Of a stretch of DNA of 64,000 nucleotides, positions 35,916-44,743 are shown piece by piece (the first letter of the stretch is position 1; each line of letters opens with the position of its first letter). The stretch comes from Qipengyuania oceanensis (GTDB lineage Bacteria; Pseudomonadota; Alphaproteobacteria; Sphingomonadales; Sphingomonadaceae). The translations under genes were made by a program, and so were the position numbers. The stretch covers positions 1 to 64,000 of the forward strand of contig NZ_WTYN01000004.1 in NCBI RefSeq assembly GCF_009827535.1, read 5' to 3'. The notes beneath the pieces are model-generated. The model saw only the letters and a list, made by a program, of their open reading frames with translations, did not search any database and had not been told where the DNA came from.

Positions 35916-38633
35916 TCAGAACTCCGTCGAGATGCCGAGCGAGACGCTGGTCCCGACGCGGTAGCTGTTTATCTCGATCCGGTTGTCGGCATTGGCCTGG
36001 TATTCGAAGTTGTCGCGGCCGACAATGTTGCGCACTTCGAATTCGACTTCGAACGGCCGCCCGAACGCATCGACCTCGCCGCGCGCCACGAAGTCCACCG
36101 TCAGTCCGGGATTTTCTATCACGTCGGGACGCTGGAATCCGCGGCTGGTGACGCGGTTGCTCGCATAGTTGAACAGCACGGTCATCTGCTCGGTTCTGTC
36201 CGTGTCCTCGATGCCGATCTGGAAGTTGGCCAGGTGGTCCGATTGTCCGGTCAGGCGGTCGCCGTCGTCGAAAAGCAGCGAGGCATCGGTCTGGCCGGAC
36301 GGCGGAATGAAAGTGATATCCCCTTCGGCCACCGCGATGTCGGACTGGGTATAGGTGTAGTTGGCGATCAGCATCAGCTGCTTGGTCTCGAACCAGCCGC
36401 CCCAGTCCGCCAGGTCGATGCCATAGACCGCGTCCAGTTCCGCGCCCCACAGTGTGGCGGCCGGCGCATTGGCGAAGCTGGTCAGCGTATCGCCCGCGGC
36501 AGTCGTCACGAATGCCTCGATCGGGTTGTCGATCTTCTTATAGAAACCGGCAAGGCTGACACGGTTGGCCCCGCCGAGGTAGTATTCGGCTCGGCCCTCG
36601 AAATTGGTCAGCTGGCTGTCGGTCAGGAACGGGTTGCCGCGATAGGCGCGGTTCGATTCCGGATCGAAGTAGAGCTGTTCGACCAGCTCGCGGAACTGGG
36701 GCCGGGCGATCGTCTTCGATGCGGCGGCGCGCAGTTGCAGGCTGTCGGTGACTTCCCAGGTGATGGTCGTCGCGGGAAGGATGTAATTTTCCGCGTTGTC
36801 GGTCGGCGTCGCTCCGACGATCGGCTCGTTGAAGATCGTCTGGTCGAGCGCGACGGTTTGCTTGGCGTCCTCGTAGCGTGCGCCGATTTCCACCGTCAGC
36901 CGGTCGGCGGGAAAGATCCGCGCCATGGCGTAGGCACCGTGGACTTTCAGCGCGGCGTCGAAAGCCGGAAACTGGCTCGTTTCGTCGAGCCGGATGTTGA
37001 AGGCGGCAAGGCTCGCCCCGTTGATGATGTCGCCCGGGCGGCGCAATCCGATGTAGGGCACGAAGCTGTCGTCGAGCACGTCGCCCTCGGCGCGGGGGGA
37101 ATATTCGCGGCGAACGGAATAGCGCGAGGTATCGCTGTAGGCGTAGCCGACCGTCGCGGTGACCAGATCACCGATCTGGTAGCTCGCGTCGATGCTTCCG
37201 AACCAGAGCTTCTCCGTCAGATCGTCGAAGCTGACCGAGGTAAGCCCGGTGTCGCTCTGGCGGTTGAGATAGACCGCATATTCGCTACCCAGCGGACTGT
37301 CGGCGAAATTGGTGCGGGTGTAGCTGAAGGTGGCGTTGAACGGCGCCTCGCGATCGGTCTGGGCGTAGCCACCGCGCAGGTCGAGCGAGAACGGGCCGAA
37401 CTCGAATTCGCCGACCAGCTGGCTGTCGATCAGCTGGCGCTCGAACCAGGCGGTGTTCTGCTCGGCGAAATCGAAGCCGGTCTCGCCCAGTTCGAACTTT
37501 GTGCCGGTGGCGAGCCGCGCGGTCTTGAGCGTGTCGCGGATGTAGAGGTTGGTCCAGCGGATCGTGTGTTCGCCAAAGTCGAGCCCGAAGCCGAGCAGCC
37601 CGTTCACCAGCACGTTGTTGTCGGTAATGAAGGTGCTGAAGTCCTCGGTCAGTACCGACAGGTCGGTATTGGCTGCCTGGCTGATGACGGTGCGGTTGCG
37701 CCAGCCGTTCTTGATGCTGGCAGTCGCGATCACGCCGAGGAAATTGCCGTCGCCGATTTCGAACGATGCGCCCCCGGTGATCGAGCCGGAGAAATTCGCC
37801 GGCAGGTGGTTGTCCTTCTGGAGCGTGACGAGGTTGAGGGGGAAGATCTGGCTGGCGATGCCTTCCTGCACCGCGATGCTGGAATCCTCGATCCGCTCGC
37901 CGCTGTCCCAGAAAGCCTCGAGGTTGGCCGGGATGTCGCGATTGCCGTTGTCGAAGCCGAACGGGTCGAGGTCCGATCCGTAATATGTCAGTCCGTCCTC
38001 GAGCGCGGTCAGGCTGTCGCCGCCGACGCTGGCGCTCAGTTTTAGGAAGTTCTCGGTCGGGATGGCGCGGGTCGTCAGGTTGATCACGCCGCCGCCGAAC
38101 TCGCCGGGGTAGTTGGGTGAATAGGTCTTCTGGACCAGGCTCGAAGCGACGACATTGGTCGGGAAGATGTCGAGCGGGACCACGCGGCTCAGCGGTTCGG
38201 GGCTGGGCAGCGGCAGGCCGTTCAGCAGCGCGAGCGAATAGCGATCGCCGAGGCCGCGCACGAAGACGCGCCCGTCACCGACCACCGAGAGACCGGTGAC
38301 GCGCGTCAGCGCGCCGGCGATATCGCCCTCGCCGGTCCGCGCGATGTCTTCGGCGGTCAGCACGTTGAGCACCTGGCTGGAAGAGCGGGTGGCATCGCGG
38401 AAGCGGCGCCCGGTCACGACGATCGTACCGCCCGGGGCCGAAATTTCCGGTTGCTCGACCTGTTCGTCCTGCGCGACCGGCTCGATCGCCTCGTCGATGG
38501 TGTCCTCGTCGCTCTGCTGCGTGCTGGGATCCTCGCCCGGCGGAATGCCGATATCCTGCGCGAAGGCAGTGGCGGGTATGGTCAGCGCGCTGGTTACGAG
38601 AAGCAGGCCTGCGAAACGCGTGCCGGTCGACAT
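35916..38633 (-). CDS. TonB-dependent receptor paired with a lipoprotein
   Basis: A 905-residue precursor with signal peptide (residues 1-25, ending ATAFAQ), an acidic spacer, the TonB-box-like GGTIVVTGRRFRDA, a plug domain (FVRGLGDRYSLALLNGLPLPSPEP; YPGEFGGGVINLTTRAIP) and a barrel ending in a terminal Phe. The plug is of the Xanthomonas/Caulobacter oligosaccharide- or protein-type receptor group. I set the start at 38633 behind AGGGGG; the frame is open upstream without features. A secreted lipoprotein gene lies 118 bp upstream on the same strand, an arrangement often seen for this group. Cargo unknown. Confidence 0.9.
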   Translation of the reverse strand: MSTGTRFAGLLLVTSALTIPATAFAQDIGIPPGEDPSTQQSDEDTIDEAIEPVAQDEQVEQPEISAPGGTIVVTGRRFRDATRSSSQVLNVLTAEDIARTGEGDIAGALTRVTGLSVVGDGRVFVRGLGDRYSLALLNGLPLPSPEPLSRVVPLDIFPTNVVASSLVQKTYSPNYPGEFGGGVINLTTRAIPTENFLKLSASVGGDSLTALEDGLTYYGSDLDPFGFDNGNRDIPANLEAFWDSGERIEDSSIAVQEGIASQIFPLNLVTLQKDNHLPANFSGSITGGASFEIGDGNFLGVIATASIKNGWRNRTVISQAANTDLSVLTEDFSTFITDNNVLVNGLLGFGLDFGEHTIRWTNLYIRDTLKTARLATGTKFELGETGFDFAEQNTAWFERQLIDSQLVGEFEFGPFSLDLRGGYAQTDREAPFNATFSYTRTNFADSPLGSEYAVYLNRQSDTGLTSVSFDDLTEKLWFGSIDASYQIGDLVTATVGYAYSDTSRYSVRREYSPRAEGDVLDDSFVPYIGLRRPGDIINGASLAAFNIRLDETSQFPAFDAALKVHGAYAMARIFPADRLTVEIGARYEDAKQTVALDQTIFNEPIVGATPTDNAENYILPATTITWEVTDSLQLRAAASKTIARPQFRELVEQLYFDPESNRAYRGNPFLTDSQLTNFEGRAEYYLGGANRVSLAGFYKKIDNPIEAFVTTAAGDTLTSFANAPAATLWGAELDAVYGIDLADWGGWFETKQLMLIANYTYTQSDIAVAEGDITFIPPSGQTDASLLFDDGDRLTGQSDHLANFQIGIEDTDRTEQMTVLFNYASNRVTSRGFQRPDVIENPGLTVDFVARGEVDAFGRPFEVEFEVRNIVGRDNFEYQANADNRIEINSYRVGTSVSLGISTEF

Positions 38634-38751
38634 GGTCGGGAACCCCCTGATGGAAAATCGAAGCGGGGCTCGTCCGGGCCCCGGAAGTGGTGAGGGGAGG
38701 GGCGGGCCGCCCAAGGCGGCGAGCGCGACCCTCCCCCGATGTGTCATGCGA

Positions 38752-40308
38752 TCAGTAGACCGGCAGCGTGGTGCACGCTCCGGTGCTGCTGCCGAGGTCG
38801 AGCGTCGCCGAGTTGCAGGTCCAGTTGCGATACCAGCTGTCGTTCGCACTCGAGACCGCGCCGATGAAGGTTGTGGTGTCGAAGTAGGATGACAGAGTCT
38901 TGGGATCGAAGGCCGGGACCGTCGTGGTGTAGAACAGGCCGGTCAGCGTGATGGTCGCCGCCGCATTGTTGTTCGAACCTGCGTCCCACTGCCCCTGGAC
39001 CTGTGCATTGGTCACGCCGGCGTCGCCGCGGAAGGCACTCGCCGGATCGCAATCGGCCTGGATCGAGTAGAAGTCCGGATCGGCCGAAAGCGTCACCATC
39101 TCGTCGATGCGGATGCAGGTCTCGTTGTCGGTGTCGATCACGCCATTGGCGAGCACCAGCTTGGCGCCGCCGCGGGCCCGCACCACCTGGGAATTGGCGG
39201 TGCTGCGCTCGATGAAAGTGAAGTTCGCGACCTGCAGGACCGTCTGCGGCAGGGCGGCTGTCGAGAAGTCGCCATCCGGCGAATCGAGTTCGATCAGATT
39301 GTCGCCGCCGTTCGTGCGCTGGGCGCCAATGACGTACTGCAGGTTCGCCTTCGCGCCGGTGTCGACGTCGAAGCTGTCATCGTCGGCGCCGACGGCCACG
39401 ACGTATTTCATGTTCACGCTGCCGCCGAAGAATTCCATGCCGTCGTCCGAGCTGTTGAACGACTGGAAGTGGTCGATCGTGGTGCCCGAGCCGATGCCGC
39501 CGGTGGTCAGCGACTGCAGTTCCTTGCCCGGCGCCAGGCTGAAGCCCGAATAGCGGATCTGGAAATACTTCATCGTGCCCGAGCTGTCGGCCGAGTCGGT
39601 GCCGCCGAACAGGGTGACCGTGTTCGCACCCTCGAGTTCCTGCTCGCAGCCGGCCTGGTTGAACGGCGCGCCGGTGTCGGAGTTGACCCCGCCACGGTTG
39701 AAACCGCCGAGACGGCAGTCGGAAACCGGTGCCCGGCCAAGGAGCACGAAGCCGCCCCACTGGCCGATCGAGCTGTCGGTGCTGAGGCCGAGGACGTTGT
39801 CGCGGCTGGTGAAGACGATCGGGCGGGTGGCGGTGCCGACCGCGTTGATCTTGTTGCCGCGATTGACGACGAGGAAGCTGCGGCCGGTGCCGCCGAAGAC
39901 CATCACGCCAGCTTCCATGCCGAGTGTCACGCTGGTTCCGGTGCTGGTCGCGCCGCGATCCGTGCCGACGTCGACACGGCCCGGCAGCGAGTAGAGCAGG
40001 CCCGCGATGTAGGGCAGGGTGTCGTTGGTATCGATTACCGCGGGCAGTTCGCAGACGCGATAGGTGCCCGTCGGGCCGGTGATCGTGCCGGCATCGGTCA
40101 GCCCGCCGGTCGAGTTGATGGTCGGGCATCCGGCCGCCGCGACCACGCCGGTCGAGCCGGTCGGCGTCGGGGTCGGCGTTGGCGTCGGAGCGGGGTTGTT
40201 TATGATGATGTCGCCGCTGGTTCCGGGCGAGACGATCTCGTCGCCGCCGCAGCCGGCGAGTGCTGCCAGGCTGCAACCGATGACGATGGTACGCTTGAAG
40301 TTTTTCAC
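38752..40308 (-). CDS. Secreted lipoprotein, TonB-receptor partner
   Basis: A 518-residue precursor with a lipoprotein signal: KNFKRTIVIGCSLAALAGC, where LAGC is a good lipobox (Cys19 after the GTG start). A Pro-Thr repeat tether follows (about residues 37-48), then a long Gly/Asp/Asn-rich domain with repeated strand-like segments (TLFGGTDSADSSGTMKYFQIR; HFQSFNSSDDGMEFFGG) that looks like a right-handed beta-helix. The GTG at 40308 is preceded by GAGGGGG. Proteins of this kind occur next to TonB receptors in Caulobacterales and Sphingomonadales and probably capture substrate at the cell surface. Exact function unknown. Confidence 0.82.
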   Translation of the reverse strand: MKNFKRTIVIGCSLAALAGCGGDEIVSPGTSGDIIINNPAPTPTPTPTPTGSTGVVAAAGCPTINSTGGLTDAGTITGPTGTYRVCELPAVIDTNDTLPYIAGLLYSLPGRVDVGTDRGATSTGTSVTLGMEAGVMVFGGTGRSFLVVNRGNKINAVGTATRPIVFTSRDNVLGLSTDSSIGQWGGFVLLGRAPVSDCRLGGFNRGGVNSDTGAPFNQAGCEQELEGANTVTLFGGTDSADSSGTMKYFQIRYSGFSLAPGKELQSLTTGGIGSGTTIDHFQSFNSSDDGMEFFGGSVNMKYVVAVGADDDSFDVDTGAKANLQYVIGAQRTNGGDNLIELDSPDGDFSTAALPQTVLQVANFTFIERSTANSQVVRARGGAKLVLANGVIDTDNETCIRIDEMVTLSADPDFYSIQADCDPASAFRGDAGVTNAQVQGQWDAGSNNNAAATITLTGLFYTTTVPAFDPKTLSSYFDTTTFIGAVSSANDSWYRNWTCNSATLDLGSSTGACTTLPVY

Positions 40309-40383
40309 GAGATTGGCCCCCTCATAAGGCGAGAATCGAGACGACCCGGACGGGTGTCGCAATTCGCGAGGTAGGACCCTTGC

Positions 40384-40401
40384 GTGACAGTTTGTTTGCA
40401 G
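40384..40401 (-). promoter_or_regulatory. Possible Pho box upstream of the lipoprotein operon
   Basis: On the minus strand CTGCAAA, CAAA, CTGTCAC gives two 7-mers exactly 11 bases apart, 12 of 18 positions matching the PhoB consensus (CTGTCAT-N4-CTGTCAT). It lies 75 bp before the lipoprotein start. This would place the receptor pair under phosphate control; the first half-site is poor, so confidence is low. Confidence 0.3.
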
Positions 40402-40569
40402 ATTCCCTTACGTTTTCAACGACATGAAAAAGACCGCAATGTGACAATTATGACCGCACCTGCGCGGGCACAGGCAAATGTTACGCTTCGATGACAATGT
40501 TTCATTTTTATTGCAGCCGGGCTCGTCCCGGCGCAGTCTCCGGCACAGGTAATACGTGGGAGAACTGCC

Positions 40570-40941
40570 ATGATGATCACCGCCAGCCTCGCTTTGGCCT
40601 TTCTTGCAGCCGGTCCGGCAGGTTCCGTCGAGGAAGTCGACGTGGCTTTCGAAAAGCTTGCAGCCGGTCAGAACGCAGCCGCGATCCGCCAGATCGAAGA
40701 CAACGACAATCTGCGCAGCGACGATCCGGCGCGGCTCGTGAACCTGGGCGTTGCCCATGCGCGCGAGGGCGACCTGGAAGCCGCGCGGGCCTATTTCCGT
40801 GCGGCCATGTTCAGCGACGATCGCCAGATGCTCGAGACCGCGAGTGGCGAGTGGGTCGACTCACGCGTCCTCGCTCGTCAAGCCCTGGCGCGGATCGATG
40901 CAGGGCGGTTCGACGACCAGCCCAGGATGGCAGCCCGGTAG
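40570..40941 (+). CDS. Small secreted TPR-like protein
   Basis: A 123-residue protein with a short hydrophobic N-terminus (MMITASLALAFLAAGPAGS) that looks like a signal peptide, followed by about two TPR-type helical pairs (RLVNLGVAHAREGDLEAARAYFRAAM). It would sit in the periplasm and bind a partner protein. Divergent from the lipoprotein gene and followed by a clear terminator at 40971-41001, so it is monocistronic. Close relatives are annotated only as hypothetical. Confidence 0.75.
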   Translation: MMITASLALAFLAAGPAGSVEEVDVAFEKLAAGQNAAAIRQIEDNDNLRSDDPARLVNLGVAHAREGDLEAARAYFRAAMFSDDRQMLETASGEWVDSRVLARQALARIDAGRFDDQPRMAAR

Positions 40942-40970
40942 CGCTGTTTTCCACACGGAATTCTATCGGG

Positions 40971-41001
40971 GCCCGCCTTCAACGGCGGGCCTTTTTCTTT
41001 G
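40971..41001 (+). terminator. Intrinsic terminator after the TPR gene
   Basis: Stem GCCCGCC (40971-40977) / GGCGGGC (40984-40990) with a 6-nt loop, then CTTTTTCTTTG. It isolates the small TPR gene from the secretion operon that starts 67 bp later. Confidence 0.9.
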
Positions 41002-41067
41002 TCGTGTTCAGCCGTTTGTCACCATCGTGTCATGTAGAGTATCCAGGGGAACTGGACGGAGGGCGCG

Positions 41068-41685
41068 ATGATTCTTGGCGCGAGCCTGCGGTCCTGCATC
41101 CTGGCAGGGTTCGCATGCATGTCTGCCCCGGCGTGGGCGGACGTATTGGAAATTTCAGGCGAAAGCGCGCATTGGGTAACCGGCGATCGCGCCGGTGTGC
41201 CCGTCGATGGCATGCCGGTCGCAGTGGCGGATGCAGAAGGCGTGCCTCTGCCGGCCGAAGCCATTGCCGATCCGCAAGTCCATGCTCGCGCCGTACCGGT
41301 GAACTATAGCGCGAAGGTGGCCGAACTCGCCGCTCGCTATGACCTCAGCCCGGTGCTGATCGAGGCGCTGGTCTGGCAGGAAAGCCGCTGGAACGCGGGC
41401 GCAGTGTCGCCGAAGGGCGCGCAGGGTCTGGCCCAGCTTATGCCGGGCACGGCCCGCGAACTCGGTGTCGATCCGCGCGATCCCTTTGCCAATCTCGAAG
41501 GCGGCGCGCGATACCTGCGTGCGCAGCTCGACCGGTTCGACGGCGATCTCGAAAGGGCGCTGGCTGCCTACAATGCGGGGCCCGGCCGGGTCGAGCGCGC
41601 CGGCGGCGTGCCCGACATCCGCGAAACCCGGAACTACGTGGCGGCGATCATGACCCGCCTGTCCAATCACTCACGGAGCGAATGA
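41068..41685 (+). CDS. virB1: VirB1-like lytic transglycosylase
   Basis: A 205-residue periplasmic enzyme: signal peptide (about 1-24, ending SAPAWA), then a transglycosylase SLT domain with the catalytic Glu in ALVWQESRWNAGAVSPKGAQGLAQ-type sequence (ESRW, then the G-A-x-G-L-x-Q-x-M motif) and AYNAGPGRVE. It would open the peptidoglycan for assembly of the secretion channel. First gene of an eight-gene VirB operon; its stop overlaps the virB2 start (ATGA). Confidence 0.88.
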   Translation: MILGASLRSCILAGFACMSAPAWADVLEISGESAHWVTGDRAGVPVDGMPVAVADAEGVPLPAEAIADPQVHARAVPVNYSAKVAELAARYDLSPVLIEALVWQESRWNAGAVSPKGAQGLAQLMPGTARELGVDPRDPFANLEGGARYLRAQLDRFDGDLERALAAYNAGPGRVERAGGVPDIRETRNYVAAIMTRLSNHSRSE

Positions 41686-41987
41686 CCTTGACCCAATTGC
41701 TTGCCCGCCTGGCCGCGTTCGTCGCGCTTGCCGTCCCTTCCGCGGCCATGGCCCAGACTGCCGATCCCGCGGGCTCCGGTCCGATCGTCGCCGCGCTCGG
41801 CTGGCTGCAGGGAACGCTGCTCGGCAATGTCGCGACGGCGGTCGCGGTGATGGCGGTTGCCGCGGTCGGCTTCATGATGTTGACCGGACGCCTGAACTGG
41901 CGCTTCGGCGCGACGGTGATCATCGGCGTCTTCATCCTTTTCGGCGCGGCCTCGATCGTCGCCGGTATCCAGGGCGTGGCGGCCTGA
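41682..41987 (+). CDS. virB2: VirB2/TrbC-like pilin subunit
   Basis: A 101-residue precursor with a signal sequence (about 1-24, ending AAMAQ) and two hydrophobic helices (LGNVATAVAVMAVAAVGFMML; FGATVIIGVFILFGAAS) joined by a short charged loop, the standard VirB2 pilin plan. It would form the T4SS pilus. Overlaps the transglycosylase stop and is followed one base later by virB3. Confidence 0.88.
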   Translation: MTLTQLLARLAAFVALAVPSAAMAQTADPAGSGPIVAALGWLQGTLLGNVATAVAVMAVAAVGFMMLTGRLNWRFGATVIIGVFILFGAASIVAGIQGVAA

Positions 41988-41988
41988 C

Positions 41989-42285
41989 ATGAGCGACGTG
42001 CCGACATCGCTGGTCCGGCATCCGGTCCACCGCGCGCTGACGCGGCCGCAGATGTTCGCCGGCGTCACTTATAATTTCTTCATCATCAATGCCGCGGTCA
42101 CGACCGAGATCTTCCTCATCACGGGAAGCTGGTTCGCGATCCTCGCCGCGCTGGTGATGCACGGCGTCGGCTATTTCGCGTGCCTGCGCGAGCCGCGCAT
42201 CTTCGACCTCTGGCTGACCAAGGTCAGCAAGTGCCCGCGCGTGAAGAACTACCAGCGCTGGGGCTGCAACAGTTACGCCGCGTGA
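41989..42285 (+). CDS. virB3: VirB3-like inner-membrane protein
   Basis: A 98-residue protein with HPVHRALTRPQMFAGVTYNFF, the typical VirB3 N-terminus, and two adjacent hydrophobic segments (about 35-70). VirB3 associates with the VirB4 ATPase in the inner membrane. Size and place between virB2 and virB4 fit. Confidence 0.87.
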   Translation: MSDVPTSLVRHPVHRALTRPQMFAGVTYNFFIINAAVTTEIFLITGSWFAILAALVMHGVGYFACLREPRIFDLWLTKVSKCPRVKNYQRWGCNSYAA

Positions 42286-42307
42286 CCGGCGGGAAGGAAC
42301 CGACGCG

Positions 42308-44743
42308 ATGAGCAAGTGGAAGGGAGCAGCGGCCTGGAGCGCGAAGGAAGCGCGCGCCGGCGACCGGCTGCCCTATGCCCGCCTTCTCGACGAGCACACC
42401 GTGCAACTGCGCGATGGCTCGGTGATGACCGCGCTGCAGGTGCCCGGCCTGCTGTTCGAGACCGAGGATACCGACGCGCTCAACGGCCATGCGGCGACAC
42501 GCGAGGTCATGCTCCGCTCGACGCTCGATGCGCGCTTCGTGCTCTATCATCACGTCATTCGGCGCAAGGTCGAGGTCGCACTCGATACCGAGTTTCCCGA
42601 TCCGCTGAGCCGCCACATCGATGCGCGCTGGAAGGAACGGCTGGGTTCGGGATCGCTGTTCATCAACGACCAGTTCGTCACGCTGATCCGCCGTCCCGCA
42701 CGGGGCAAGGCGGGCCTCGCCGAACGTGCCAGCAAGGCGTGGTCCAGAAAGGGCAAGCGCGAGATCGAGGCCGATCCGAAGGACATTCGCGCGCTCAAGG
42801 CCGCGGCGACCGGCCTCGTCGCCTCGCTCCAGCCCTATGGCGCACAGCTGCTTGGCGATTACGCGAACGGGCAGGGCGGCACCAATTCCGAAATGCTCGA
42901 GTTGCTCTCGGCGTTATACAATGGCGAGATGCGCCCCGTGCGCCGCCCGGTGGACGACACCGACATCGGCCAGATGCTGCCCTATCGCCGAGCGAGCTTC
43001 GGGCTCGACGCGATGGAACTGCGCGGGGCGGGCGAGCCGGATTTTTCCGCCATTCTCGGCCTCAAGGATTATCCCGAGGCGACCAGCCCGGGGATGCTGG
43101 ACGCCTTGCTGCGGCTGCCGTTCGAGATGGTGGTCAGCGAAAGCTACGCGCCGGCGGAACGCCAGACCGCGCGCGAGCGGATGAACCTGTCGATCCGGCG
43201 CCTGCGCTCGGCCGACGAGGAAGCGGCTGCGGAACGGGCCGACATGCTCGCAGCGCGCGACGCGCTGGGCAATGGCGCGGTCGGCTTCGGCGATCATCAC
43301 CTGACGGTGCTGGTGCGCGAAAGCGACCTGGCCCGCCTCGACGAAGCGAGCGCGGCCTGTGCCGCCGCCCTGGCCGACACCGGCGCGATCGCGGTGCGCG
43401 AGGATACCAATCTGGAGCCGGCCTTCTGGGCGCAATTCCCCGGCAACGAGGGCTACATCGTGCGCCGCGCGCTGATCAGCTCGGCCAACATGGCGAGCTT
43501 CGGGAGCCTGCACGGCTTTGCGCTCGGCCAGCCCGAAAGCAATCACTGGGGCCAGGCGGTCACCCTGCTGCAGACGACCAGCGCGACGCCCTTTTTCTTC
43601 AATTTCCACCACGGCGACCTCGGAAATTTCTCCGTCATCGGCCCGTCGGGTTCGGGCAAAACGGTGGTGATGAACTTCCTCGCCGCGCAGGCGCAGAAGT
43701 TCAGGCCGCGAACGATCTTGTTCGACAAGGATCGCGGTGCTGAGCTGTTCGTGCGCGGCATCGGCGGACGCTATGAACGCATCGTCTCGGGTGCGCCTTC
43801 GGGCTTCAACCCGATGGCCTTGCCGGACAGTCCGGCCAACCGCGCCTTCCTGCGCGACTGGCTCTCCGTTCTGCTCGCCGCCGACGGTCCGGAGGAACTG
43901 GCGACGATCGCGGGTGCGGTCGACGCAGCCTATGCCAACGACGCTTCGCTTCGCCGCCTGCGTCATTTCAAGGAACTGCTCGCCGGTGCGCGCCGTCCGC
44001 AACCCGGCGATCTTGCCGACCGGCTTTCCGCCTGGATCGGCAACGGCGAGCATGGCTGGCTGTTCGACAACGAGCGCGACGAGCTGGACCTGTCGACCCG
44101 CGTGCTCGGTTTCGACATGACCGCGCTGCTTGAATCGCCGCGTCTGCGTACGCCGGTCATGATGTACCTGTTTCACCGGATCGAGGAGCGGCTCGACGGC
44201 GAGCCGACGATGCTGCTGATCGACGAAGGGTGGAAAGCGCTGGACGATGCGGTCTTCGCTGACCGCATCCGCGACTGGCTCAAGACGCTGCGCAAGCGCA
44301 ATGCGCTGGTCGGCTTCGCCACCCAGAGCGCGCGCGATGCGCTGGAAAGCAAGATCGCGACCGCGCTGGTCGAACAGACGGCGACGATGGTCTTCATGCC
44401 GAACAGCCGCGCGCGTCCCGAAGACTATTGCGACGGCTTCGGCCTGACGCAGCACGAGCTCTCGGTCATTCGCACGCTGCCATCGCACAGCCGCGCCTTC
44501 CTGGTGCGCCAGCCCGACGCGAGCGTCGTCGTGCGGCTCGACCTGTCGGGCGCGCCCGAAGTGCTCACCGTGCTGTCCGGCCGCGAGCAGAGCGTGCGCC
44601 GGCTCGACCTGCTGCGCGAGGCTGTCGGCGACGCGCCGGCCGACTGGTTCCCGACGCTCACCGGCACGGCATGGCCGGGCGGGGCGAACGATAGCGGCGC
44701 CGACGACGGCGACGACTTCGCCTTCGACAGGGCCGCCGAATGA
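42308..44743 (+). CDS. virB4: VirB4-like T4SS ATPase
   Basis: An 811-residue ATPase. The N-terminal half is the CagE/TrbE/VirB domain (RPARGKAGLAERASKAW region), and the C-terminal half is a RecA-like domain with Walker A GPSGSGKT (445-452) and Walker B MLLIDEGWKAL near residues 637-647. It drives pilus assembly and substrate transfer. GGAAGGAA precedes the start. The stop overlaps the virB6 start (ATGA). Confidence 0.93.
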   Translation: MSKWKGAAAWSAKEARAGDRLPYARLLDEHTVQLRDGSVMTALQVPGLLFETEDTDALNGHAATREVMLRSTLDARFVLYHHVIRRKVEVALDTEFPDPLSRHIDARWKERLGSGSLFINDQFVTLIRRPARGKAGLAERASKAWSRKGKREIEADPKDIRALKAAATGLVASLQPYGAQLLGDYANGQGGTNSEMLELLSALYNGEMRPVRRPVDDTDIGQMLPYRRASFGLDAMELRGAGEPDFSAILGLKDYPEATSPGMLDALLRLPFEMVVSESYAPAERQTARERMNLSIRRLRSADEEAAAERADMLAARDALGNGAVGFGDHHLTVLVRESDLARLDEASAACAAALADTGAIAVREDTNLEPAFWAQFPGNEGYIVRRALISSANMASFGSLHGFALGQPESNHWGQAVTLLQTTSATPFFFNFHHGDLGNFSVIGPSGSGKTVVMNFLAAQAQKFRPRTILFDKDRGAELFVRGIGGRYERIVSGAPSGFNPMALPDSPANRAFLRDWLSVLLAADGPEELATIAGAVDAAYANDASLRRLRHFKELLAGARRPQPGDLADRLSAWIGNGEHGWLFDNERDELDLSTRVLGFDMTALLESPRLRTPVMMYLFHRIEERLDGEPTMLLIDEGWKALDDAVFADRIRDWLKTLRKRNALVGFATQSARDALESKIATALVEQTATMVFMPNSRARPEDYCDGFGLTQHELSVIRTLPSHSRAFLVRQPDASVVVRLDLSGAPEVLTVLSGREQSVRRLDLLREAVGDAPADWFPTLTGTAWPGGANDSGADDGDDFAFDRAAE

